A DNA stretch of 6,121 bases from assembly GCA_947453585.1 (NCBI GenBank), contig CANGHQ010000118.1:1-6121 (forward strand), written 5' to 3'. Each line of letters opens with the position of its first letter. The first letter of the stretch is position 1. Position numbers and translations under genes: made by a program. Source of the DNA: Burkholderiales bacterium (GTDB lineage Bacteria > Pseudomonadota > Gammaproteobacteria > Burkholderiales > Burkholderiaceae_C). The notes below the pieces were generated by a model. It was not told where the DNA came from and made no database searches. It worked only from the letters and a program-made list of their open reading frames with translations. Shown here piece by piece: positions 1 to 5,160 of the stretch.

Positions 1-462
1 AATGTCGAAGACAACGTGCGCGCGGTGCTGGAGCTGCAGCGCGGCGCGGACGGCAGGCCCCTGCCTAAGCCAGAAATCGAGTCGCGCCTGACGGCGCTGC
101 TGCAAGACCTGCGGGTGGACCATTTGCGGCTGTCGCCGGCGCTGGCGCTTTCTGGCGGCGAACGCCGCCGCGTCGAAATCGCCCGCGCCCTGGCCACGCA
201 GCCGCGCTTTATCCTGCTTGACGAGCCTTTTGCCGGCATCGACCCGATTGCGGTGATCGAAATCCAGCGCATCATCAACTTCCTCAAGAGCCGCAACATT
301 GGTGTGTTGATCACCGACCACAACGTGCGTGAAACGCTCGGTATTTGTGACCACGCCTACATCATCAGCGACGGCAACGTGCTCGCCGAAGGCACCCCGT
401 CCGAGATAGTCCACAACGCCGAAGTGCGCCGTGTGTATCTCGGCGAGAACTTCAAAATGTGA
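1..462 (+). CDS. lptB: LPS export ABC transporter ATP-binding protein LptB, 3' part
   Basis: This is the cytoplasmic ATPase of the LptB2FGC transporter, which powers extraction of lipopolysaccharide from the inner membrane and its passage to the outer membrane. The frame is open from base 1, so the gene begins upstream. About 153 residues are visible of the roughly 240-260 usual for the family, and the Walker A end is missing. In the visible part I see the ABC signature LSGGERRRVEIARAL (from visible residue 50), Walker B FILLDEP with catalytic Glu at about 75, the D-loop AGID, and the H-loop histidine in LITDHNVRETL (about 107). The C-terminus RRVYLGENFKM is typical of LptB. The gene lies upstream of rpoN, the arrangement conserved in many proteobacteria. 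Nothing looks broken. Identity is secure; only the 5' end is unseen. Confidence 0.95.
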   Translation, partial: NVEDNVRAVLELQRGADGRPLPKPEIESRLTALLQDLRVDHLRLSPALALSGGERRRVEIARALATQPRFILLDEPFAGIDPIAVIEIQRIINFLKSRNIGVLITDHNVRETLGICDHAYIISDGNVLAEGTPSEIVHNAEVRRVYLGENFKM

Positions 463-577
463 ATATGGCCCCCACGCTTGTCACTGCGTGTACTGCGCTG
501 CCCCCCGAGGGGGCTCATTTGCCTTGGGGCGGCCCGGCGGCAAATTCCGGCTCTGTTGCACGGCTCGAAAGTCTGCC
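463..577. repeat. GC-rich hairpin element between lptB and rpoN (REP-like)
   Basis: This 115-bp gap contains three successive inverted repeats. The first is CACGC 473-477 with GCGTG 486-490. The second is GCCCCC 500-505 with GGGGGC 509-514, around a three-base CGA loop. The third is TTTGCC 518-523 with GGCAAA 538-543, around a GC-rich interior. From memory, very similar blocks (a C-run/CGA/G-run hairpin followed by a ttggggcggcccgg core) are scattered between genes in Comamonadaceae genomes; I cannot confirm the copy number here. None of the hairpins has a T-tract, so it is not a classical terminator. It could attenuate read-through from lptB or act on RNA stability. I see no convincing sigma-70 promoter for rpoN within it. 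Confidence 0.6.
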
Positions 578-2179
578 GTGAGGCAAGGTCTTTCCCTTCG
601 CGTATCGCAGCATCTGGCGCTGACGCCGCAGTTGCAGCAGTCGATTCGGCTGTTGCAGCTCTCCACGCTTGAGTTGAGCCAAGAGATTGAGCAGATGCTC
701 GAAGTCAATCCGTTTTTGGAGATGGACCACGAGGCGGCTGAGCGGGAGCAGTTTGGCCTGGCGCAGGCCGATATGCCGGTGAGCGAGGGCGACCGCATTA
801 GCGAATACGCGCCTAGCACCACCACCGATTTTTCCAGCAGCAGCACCGACAGCAACAAAGACCAGGACGCCACGCCCCTGAGCGCCGAGCCCGGCGACGA
901 CGGCGTGAGCTGGGAAGGCGACGGCACCACCGAGACCACGCCCGACGACGGCGAATGGGGGGGCGAAGCCAAAGCGCGCACCAACAACCTGGGCGATGAC
1001 GAAGACAAAGACGCCACCGAGCTGGCGCGCGTGCAAGAGTCGCTGCAATCGCATTTGCTGCGCCAGGCGCTGCGCCTGCGTCTGAGCGACACCGACAGCG
1101 CGGCCCTGCGCTTTTTGATCGAGTCGCTCAACGACGACGGTTACCTGGAAGACCATCTTGAAGCGCTGGCCCAAGGGCTGGCCGGCGACGACCTGGAACA
1201 AATCGAAGACCTGGTGCACCACTTTACGGTGGCGCTGGGCCTGCTGCACAGCCTGGAGCCCGTGGGCGTGGGCGCACGCGACCTGGGCGAATGCCTGCGC
1301 CTGCAAGTGCGCGCCCTGCTGGCCGATCTGGACACGGACGCGCCCGAGCACGACCTAGAGCGCGAGGTGCTGGAAGTGGCTTTGCGCGTCTGCCAGCAGC
1401 CCTTGGACTTTTTGGCGCGGCGCGACATCAAACGTCTGGTGGCCATGGGCGTGGGCAGTGATGTGCTGGTGCGCGAAGCCATTGCGCTGATCGCGCGCCT
1501 GGAGCCCAAACCGGGCCGGCGCTTTGTCGATGTGGAGCGCAATATCGTGGTGCCCGACGTGCTGGTCAGCGCCATCCACAAGGCTGGTGCCACGCCCAAA
1601 TTTCGGGTGCAACTCAACCCCGACGTGATGCCGCGCCTGCGGGTGCACGACATTTACGCCAACGTGCTGCGCAACCACAAAGCCAATTCGAGCCACGCCG
1701 GCCTGCAGCAGCGGCTGCAAGAGGCGCGCTGGTTTATCAAGAATATCCAGCAGCGCTTTGACACCATATTGCGTGTCAGCACGGCGGTGGTGGAGCGGCA
1801 AAAAAGCTTTTTCACCCACGGCGAGCTGGCCATGCGCCCGCTGGTGCTGCGCGAGATTGCCGAAGAACTCGGCCTGCACGAGTCCACCATCAGCCGCGTG
1901 ACCACGGCCAAGTACATGGCCACGCCCTTTGGCACGTTTGAGCTGAAGTATTTCTTTGGCTCGGGCCTAGACACCGAGTCGGGTGGCAGCGCGTCCAGCA
2001 CGGCGGTGCGCGCCATCATCAAGCAATTTATTGCGGCCGAGAGCAGCAAAAAACCGCTCAGCGACAACCAGTTATCAGAAATGCTGAAAGAACAAGGCAT
2101 TGAATGCGCCCGGCGCACCGTGGCCAAGTACCGCGAGGGGCTCAAAATTGCCCCAGCGAGTTTGCGCAAAGCGCTTTGA
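578..2179 (+). CDS. rpoN: RNA polymerase sigma-54 factor RpoN
   Basis: Sigma-54 directs RNA polymerase to -24/-12 promoters that need AAA+ enhancer-binding activators, typically for nitrogen, motility and carbon-use genes. I choose GTG 578 because it gives MRQGLSLRVSQHLALTPQ, the family N-terminus. The frame stays open back to a GTG at 431, but that stretch encodes unrelated residues from the hairpin element and overlaps lptB. The product is 533 aa. Region I (about 1-48) is the Gln/Leu-rich activator-responsive segment. Region II (about 50-148) is a long Asp/Glu/Ser/Thr-rich linker. The core-binding domain follows (about 150-340). The helix-turn-helix lies around 424-446 (LREIAEELGLHESTISR), and the RpoN box ARRTVAKYRE is at 511-520. 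A weak purine stretch (GAAAG, 567-571) is the only ribosome-site candidate. The hpf/ptsN genes that often follow rpoN are absent here; an rRNA methyltransferase gene follows instead. Confidence 0.96.
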   Translation: MRQGLSLRVSQHLALTPQLQQSIRLLQLSTLELSQEIEQMLEVNPFLEMDHEAAEREQFGLAQADMPVSEGDRISEYAPSTTTDFSSSSTDSNKDQDATPLSAEPGDDGVSWEGDGTTETTPDDGEWGGEAKARTNNLGDDEDKDATELARVQESLQSHLLRQALRLRLSDTDSAALRFLIESLNDDGYLEDHLEALAQGLAGDDLEQIEDLVHHFTVALGLLHSLEPVGVGARDLGECLRLQVRALLADLDTDAPEHDLEREVLEVALRVCQQPLDFLARRDIKRLVAMGVGSDVLVREAIALIARLEPKPGRRFVDVERNIVVPDVLVSAIHKAGATPKFRVQLNPDVMPRLRVHDIYANVLRNHKANSSHAGLQQRLQEARWFIKNIQQRFDTILRVSTAVVERQKSFFTHGELAMRPLVLREIAEELGLHESTISRVTTAKYMATPFGTFELKYFFGSGLDTESGGSASSTAVRAIIKQFIAAESSKKPLSDNQLSEMLKEQGIECARRTVAKYREGLKIAPASLRKAL

Positions 2180-2192
2180 AGGAATCCGTTTG
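2179..2192 (+). promoter_or_regulatory. Ribosome binding site deciding a TTG start for rlmL
   Basis: AAGGA at 2179-2183 lies six bases before TTG 2190-2192, and its first base is the last base of the rpoN stop codon. An open frame continues upstream to an ATG-like start at 2100, but that segment lies inside rpoN and reads as non-family sequence. The Shine-Dalgarno position therefore supports TTG as the start. The overlap with the rpoN stop suggests translational coupling. Confidence 0.7.
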
Positions 2193-3548
2193 AACCAGCT
2201 CCAACTCTTTTTGCCCTGCGCCGCCGGGGTGGAAGACTATCTTGCCCCCGAAATTTTGCAGATCACCGGCCTGCCGCCGGGCTGCATCACCAAGCAGCGC
2301 GGTGGCGTAGCGGTGCGCACGTCCCTGAGCGACGCCATGCGCCTGAACCTGTATTGCCGCCTGGCGCAGCGCGTGCTGGTGTTGGTGTCGTACACCGAAT
2401 ACCGTGCCGAGGCCGACCTGTACCGCGCCGCCATGGCCGTGCCCTGGGAACGCTGGTTTACGCCGCGCCAGAGCATCAAGATTGAGATCACCGCGCAGCA
2501 CAGCCCACTCACATCGCTCAACTTTGCCGCGCTCAAGGTCAAAGACGCGGTATGCGACCGCTTTCGCGAAACCTCGGGCAATGTGCGGCCCAACGTGGAC
2601 ACGCAGTGGCCCGACGTGCGCATCTACGCCCACCTGACCACCGACGCCTGCTCGCTCTACATCGACACCTCGGGCGAGCCGCTGTTCAAGCGCGGCTGGC
2701 GCGAAGACAAGGGCGATGCGCCCCTGAAGGACACCCTGGCTGCGACCATGATTGCCGCTAGCGGCTGGGCCTCGGGCGACGACGACTTGCTTCCCCTGTA
2801 CGACCCCTGCTGCGGCAGCGGCACCGTGCTGATTGAGGCCGCGCAAATTGCCTGCAATATCGCGGCGGGCTCCTTGCGCCGCTTCGCTTTTGAGAAGTTT
2901 GTGCCCTTTCGCGCCCAGGAATGGGCTGAGATGAAGAAGGAAGCGGCCGAGGCCGTAGTCAAGCCCGAGCCAGGCCAGCCCGCGCTGATATACGGCAGCG
3001 ATGTGTCCTTTCGCATGGTTGACTTTGCGCAACGCAACGCCGAGCGCGCCGGTGTGGCGGATGTGATCGAGTTTCGCGGTGGCGACGCCTTGCAGCGCAT
3101 GCCGCCGATTGACGTGTCTGCCACTGGCGGCGGCGTGATGGTTTTGAATCCGCCCTATGGCGAGCGCATCGAAGTCGGCGGCGTGGCCGGTTCCGGACGC
3201 CGCCAAGACGCAGCTTCGCATGACCGGTCGGAGGATGACACCCAACAAGGCCGTTTCGGCGCACGCGAACTCGCGCACACCGACGACGGCGGCGAATTCT
3301 TCAACCAGCTTGCCAGCCACTGGAAGAAAAACTTCAGCGGCTGGAGCGCGTGGGTGCTCACGCCCGACCTGAAGCTGCCCGGCAAGATGCGCCTGAAAGA
3401 GTCGCGCCGCGTGCCCATGTGGAACGGCCCCATCGAATGCCGCCTGTTCAAGTTCGACATGGTGGCCGGGCGCATGGCCAAAGAAGCGGCAGCGGCTAAA
3501 GAAGAGGCAGCGGCCAAAGCGGCTGGCTCGCCCACCGCTGGCGACTGA
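2190..3548 (+). CDS. rlmL: THUMP-domain class I SAM-dependent RNA methyltransferase, RlmL-type
   Basis: This is probably the 23S rRNA guanine-N2 methyltransferase corresponding to the N-terminal half of E. coli RlmKL (YcbY), which makes m2G2445. The product is 452 aa, beginning MNQLQLFLPCAAGVEDYL, as in the family. The N-terminal third is the ferredoxin-like/THUMP RNA-binding part. The Rossmann methyltransferase follows, with SAM-binding motif I DPCCGSGT at 205-212 and catalytic motif IV NPPYGERI at 320-327. The RlmK domain present in the E. coli fusion is absent, which I understand to be normal in Burkholderiales. Between motif IV and the next helix there is a polar, charged stretch of about 40 residues (328-370), longer than in E. 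coli. The C-terminus is an Ala/Lys/Glu-rich tail (about 430-450). The gene starts 10 bp after rpoN and is probably co-transcribed with it. The family call is strong; the exact target nucleotide is inferred from homology. Confidence 0.85.
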   Translation: MNQLQLFLPCAAGVEDYLAPEILQITGLPPGCITKQRGGVAVRTSLSDAMRLNLYCRLAQRVLVLVSYTEYRAEADLYRAAMAVPWERWFTPRQSIKIEITAQHSPLTSLNFAALKVKDAVCDRFRETSGNVRPNVDTQWPDVRIYAHLTTDACSLYIDTSGEPLFKRGWREDKGDAPLKDTLAATMIAASGWASGDDDLLPLYDPCCGSGTVLIEAAQIACNIAAGSLRRFAFEKFVPFRAQEWAEMKKEAAEAVVKPEPGQPALIYGSDVSFRMVDFAQRNAERAGVADVIEFRGGDALQRMPPIDVSATGGGVMVLNPPYGERIEVGGVAGSGRRQDAASHDRSEDDTQQGRFGARELAHTDDGGEFFNQLASHWKKNFSGWSAWVLTPDLKLPGKMRLKESRRVPMWNGPIECRLFKFDMVAGRMAKEAAAAKEEAAAKAAGSPTAGD

Positions 3549-3563
3549 GCGCGGCGCAAACCC

Positions 3564-4025
3564 GTGCCTGCAATTTCGCCTGCCGCGCAGCTTGCCTGCG
3601 TGGTGATCGACACCAATATCGTGCTCGACCTGTTTGTGTTTCAAGACCCGGCCACACTGGCCCTGAACCAGGCACTGACCGCCGCACTCACCCTGGGCCA
3701 GCCCCGGTGGCTGGCTACAGATGCGATGCGCGAAGAACTGGCGCGGGTGCTTTGCTACCCGCAGGTGCTCAAACGCATGGCCTTTTATGCGCGCAACGCT
3801 GCCGAAGTGCTGGGGCACTTTGACCGCCTGTCGCACGTCGTGGACGTGGCACCCAAAGCCAGCGTCACTTGCAAAGACCCGGACGATCAAAAGTTTATCG
3901 ACCTGGCTGTGGCGCACGGCGCGGCACTCTTAAGCAAAGACCAGGCGGTGTTGTGCATGGACAAGCGGATGCGGGGGTTGGGGGTGCCGTCCGTAGGCAA
4001 GGTTTGGTTGCCGCAATTTTTGTGA
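3564..4025 (+). CDS. PIN-domain protein (putative toxin-component/COG1569-like ribonuclease)
   Basis: The 153-aa product has the acidic layout of a PIN ribonuclease. Asp16 is in VVIDTNIVLDLF, Glu57/Glu58 are in REELARVL, Asp105-Asp108 and Asp113 are in DPDDQKFIDLA, and Asp126 is in SKDQ. These residues bind the catalytic metal in VapC-type enzymes. The pattern fits the family annotated as putative toxin-antitoxin toxin component, PIN family. The start is GTG 3564; GTG 3600, directly before the first motif, is an alternative. Neither has a clear Shine-Dalgarno. The gene lies 15 bp after rlmL on the same strand, so it is probably expressed with it. No antitoxin-sized DNA-binding gene lies beside it on this strand: the upstream gap is 15 bp and the downstream DNA is repeat. 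It may be a solitary nuclease rather than half of a toxin pair. Its RNA target cannot be read from the sequence. Confidence 0.85.
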   Translation: MPAISPAAQLACVVIDTNIVLDLFVFQDPATLALNQALTAALTLGQPRWLATDAMREELARVLCYPQVLKRMAFYARNAAEVLGHFDRLSHVVDVAPKASVTCKDPDDQKFIDLAVAHGAALLSKDQAVLCMDKRMRGLGVPSVGKVWLPQFL

Positions 4026-4035
4026 TTCGCCTCAC

Positions 4036-4056
4036 GGCGGGTTTATTTTCCCCGCC
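4036..4056. terminator. Hairpin after the PIN gene, possible terminator
   Basis: GGCGGG 4036-4041 pairs with CCCGCC 4051-4056 around a nine-base T-rich loop, 11 bp after the PIN stop codon. No T-tract follows on the plus strand, so intrinsic termination is uncertain. The stronger 12-bp hairpin at 4068-4100 follows closely, and together they may separate the rpoN-rlmL-PIN unit from the convergent brnTA genes. Confidence 0.35.
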
Positions 4057-4135
4057 TATCCCTCCAGCCCCCTTTCCTCCCCAGCGGTGAGGAAAGGGGG
4101 AGCGAAGTCCACATTTGATTTTGTTGCTTCGGCTA
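4046..4135 (+). repeat. Left copy of the approximately 90-bp inverted repeat flanking brnTA
   Basis: This copy pairs with 5040-5130 in reverse complement. Its inner 28 bases (4108-4135) match 5040-5067 perfectly. The outer part is similar but diverged: both copies have a C-rich stretch, an AGCCCC block and a hairpin. The hairpin here is a perfect 12-bp stem, CCCCCTTTCCTC 4068-4079 with GAGGAAAGGGGG 4089-4100, around a nine-base loop. It resembles the G/C-run dispersed repeats found between genes in Burkholderiales. It contains no transposase, so it is either a non-autonomous element or a REP-like sequence. Confidence 0.8.
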
Positions 4136-4288
4136 CGGCACCACTGGGAACTGCCCATTTTTGTAGGATCGGCGCCTCGCTGCGAATCACTCGTTTTCTT
4201 GGCGCCGCCTGTACTACGCAAACCTTCGCGACGTAGCGCAGGTTCAACGGCTGCTCGCGCGCGGCAGGCGCGCCAATCCAGACAAGCC
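4136..4288. other. Gene-poor stretch between the left repeat and brnA
   Basis: This stretch has no confidently recognised gene. It contains an inverted repeat, CGGCGCC 4170-4176 with GGCGCCG 4201-4207 (24-base loop), and a short AACCT/AGGTT pair at about 4220-4243. On the minus strand a 78-codon frame starts at GTG 4292-4290, overlaps the brnA stop by four bases (GTGA), crosses this stretch and ends inside the left repeat at 4056. Its translation matches no family I know. The overlap would allow translational coupling to brnA, but half of the frame is repeat DNA, so I list it here rather than as a gene. Confidence 0.4.
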
Positions 4289-4645
4289 TCACGCGGCGTG
4301 GAACTCCTCCCGGATTACCTCGCGTAGCGCCTCTTTAAGCGCATCGGCCTGCAGGCCCCGGCGCAGCGTTTCGTTGATCAGGGTCTGGTAGCCACGTCCG
4401 CCAGCGCGAGCTTTGTAGGCATGCACGATGGCGTCATCCAGCATGATGGTGATGCGGTGCTTGCCGGCAGAATAGCCGGGCAGCACTTCGCCCAAGGGGC
4501 GCAGTTGCGCAGCCTGGGCCGCCGTCAGCTCGGGGCTCTCCAAATCTGGCGTGGATGCCATAGCGGCAGCATCTACTGCAGCCCAATCAATCTTCGGCGC
4601 TGACTTGCTCGCGGCCAGTTTCAAAGTTTTTTTGTTCACGGGCAT
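4289..4645 (-). CDS. brnA: BrnA-like ribbon-helix-helix antitoxin
   Basis: This is the probable antitoxin of a BrnT/BrnA type II module. It would bind and neutralise the BrnT ribonuclease and repress the shared promoter. The product is 118 aa. Residues 1-61 form an Ala/Lys-rich, probably flexible segment expected to contact the toxin. Residues about 62-98 form a ribbon-helix-helix: the strand HRITIMLDDAIVHAYKA is followed by YQTLINETLRRGL, as in BrnA/CopG-type proteins. A charged helix (EALREVIREEF) ends the protein. ATG 4645-4643 has AAAGG (4653-4649) just upstream. The gene starts inside the brnT 3' end, with a 59-bp overlap in another frame, implying one mRNA and coupled translation. A shorter product from the internal Met29 is possible. 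The family assignment rests on the helix pattern and the brnT neighbour. Confidence 0.85.
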   Translation of the reverse strand: MPVNKKTLKLAASKSAPKIDWAAVDAAAMASTPDLESPELTAAQAAQLRPLGEVLPGYSAGKHRITIMLDDAIVHAYKARAGGRGYQTLINETLRRGLQADALKEALREVIREEFHAA

Positions 4646-4880
4646 TGGCCTTTCGAAAAGAAATGATGTGCGTGTGGTCTGGCGACGGCATGCAAATCAC
4701 CACCAGCATCAAACGCCCGGCGAGCCGGTCGTAAGCAATAAAACGGCGTTCTGGGTAAATGCGGCGCACGTCCTCACGCACCCACATTGCAGCGTCGAAC
4801 ATGGCGCTTGCCGCCAGCAAAGGCAAGTTGCACTCCCGCAGGTTGGTTGCGTTTTTCTCGGCGTTGCAAGTGAATTGCAT
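4587..4880 (-). CDS. brnT: BrnT family ribonuclease toxin
   Basis: This is the probable toxin of the module. BrnT proteins are small RelE-fold ribonucleases that inhibit translation. The product is 97 aa, a normal length. ATG 4880 gives MQFTCNAEKNATNL, aligning with the family opening (aromatic, W-D, then K..NL). The C-terminal half is typical: an E-R-R-F strand, Gly-Arg plus a hydrophobic strand (GRLMLVVI), then IISFRKANAREQKNFE, where the family has I-I-S-x-R-x-A-x-x-x-E. The N-terminal half is unusual: the family W-D reads C-N (TCN), and the common R-K-H-G reads R-E-C-N. The frame is open further upstream, but no family sequence precedes Met4880. There is no Shine-Dalgarno before the ATG, and the promoter puts the transcription start on it. 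The gene overlaps brnA by 59 bp. Whether the substitutions affect activity is unknown. Confidence 0.85.
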   Translation of the reverse strand: MQFTCNAEKNATNLRECNLPLLAASAMFDAAMWVREDVRRIYPERRFIAYDRLAGRLMLVVICMPSPDHTHIISFRKANAREQKNFETGREQVSAED

Positions 4881-4886
4881 GGGCGG

Positions 4887-4915
4887 AGTATATGCATTTA
4901 TATATGCATAGTCAA
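4887..4915 (-). promoter_or_regulatory. Sigma-70 promoter of brnTA
   Basis: Read on the minus strand, TTGACT (4915-4910) and TATACT (4892-4887) are separated by exactly 17 bp. Each differs from consensus at one position, making this the strongest promoter-like sequence in the window. The usual spacing puts +1 at 4880-4881, on or next to the A of the brnT ATG, which predicts a leaderless mRNA. The block is markedly AT-rich against its surroundings. Confidence 0.8.
4891..4910. promoter_or_regulatory. Palindromic operator candidate in the brnTA promoter
   Basis: TATGCAT 4891-4897 and ATGCATA 4904-4910 are perfect inverted arms, and two of the three central base pairs also match, leaving one mismatched pair (4898/4903). 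The palindrome fills the spacer and touches both promoter hexamers. A dimeric ribbon-helix-helix repressor such as BrnA bound here would block RNA polymerase, as expected for autoregulation of a type II module. The binding itself is inferred. Confidence 0.65.
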
Positions 4916-5039
4916 ACTTCTGACCGGGGCATTTTTGTGCATTCAGCCTTAATGTGCTTCTGGACTTGGACCTCACCAGCCTAGGAATCAACCCCTATTG
5001 CGTGGGCTGTATGGGCGCACTGACCCGTTAGTAGGAGGC
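4916..5039. other. Intergenic stretch upstream of brnT with a possible coding remnant
   Basis: No complete gene is seen. On the plus strand, 4924-5031 is open for 35 codons without an ATG and ends at TAG 5029-5031. Its last residues, GINPYCVGCMGALTR, contain a Cys-x-x-Cys pair and read like a protein C-terminus. It may be the remnant of a gene interrupted when the repeat/toxin island formed, or chance. The frame is too short to name. Confidence 0.25.
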
Positions 5040-5130
5040 TAGCCGAAGCAACAAAATCAAATGTGGATTGGCTCCCCTCTTTCGCTCGCTGGGCGAGAGA
5101 GGGGCTGGGGGAGAGAGTGGGGGGGGGAAA
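5040..5130 (-). repeat. Right copy of the approximately 90-bp inverted repeat flanking brnTA
   Basis: This is the reverse-complement partner of 4046-4135. The inner 28 bases (5040-5067) match perfectly. The hairpin is CCCCTCTTTCG 5074-5084 with CGAGAGAGGGG 5094-5104, 11 bp with one G-T pair and a nine-base loop, equivalent in position to the left-copy hairpin but different in sequence. The outer end contains a run of nine G (5119-5127). The element lies between ssb and brnT, both on the minus strand, and may limit read-through from ssb. Confidence 0.8.
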
Positions 5131-5160
5131 CCAGCCCTGCTGGAAAGCAAAAACAAGCGA

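Noticed and set aside
481..1351. Two long minus-strand open frames opposite rpoN
   Set aside because: They are low-complexity Ser/Arg- or Gln/Ala/Val-rich translations antisense to clear sigma-54 coding sequence.
1930..1945. TGGCAC resembling a sigma-54 -24 element
   Set aside because: The -12 TTGC is absent at the required spacing, and the site is inside the rpoN helix-turn-helix coding region.
2142..3917. Long minus-strand open frame (591 codons) opposite rlmL and the PIN gene
   Set aside because: Its translation matches no family I recognise. It lies antisense to two well-supported genes, and long antisense frames are expected in high-GC coding DNA.
4170..4207. Hairpin downstream of brnA as an intrinsic terminator
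   Set aside because: The loop is 24 bases and no T-tract follows on the minus strand; the 7-bp stem alone is weak evidence.
4056..5130. CRISPR array or integron-type site
   Set aside because: There are only two inverted copies rather than regularly spaced direct repeats, and no cas gene, integrase or recognisable attC structure.
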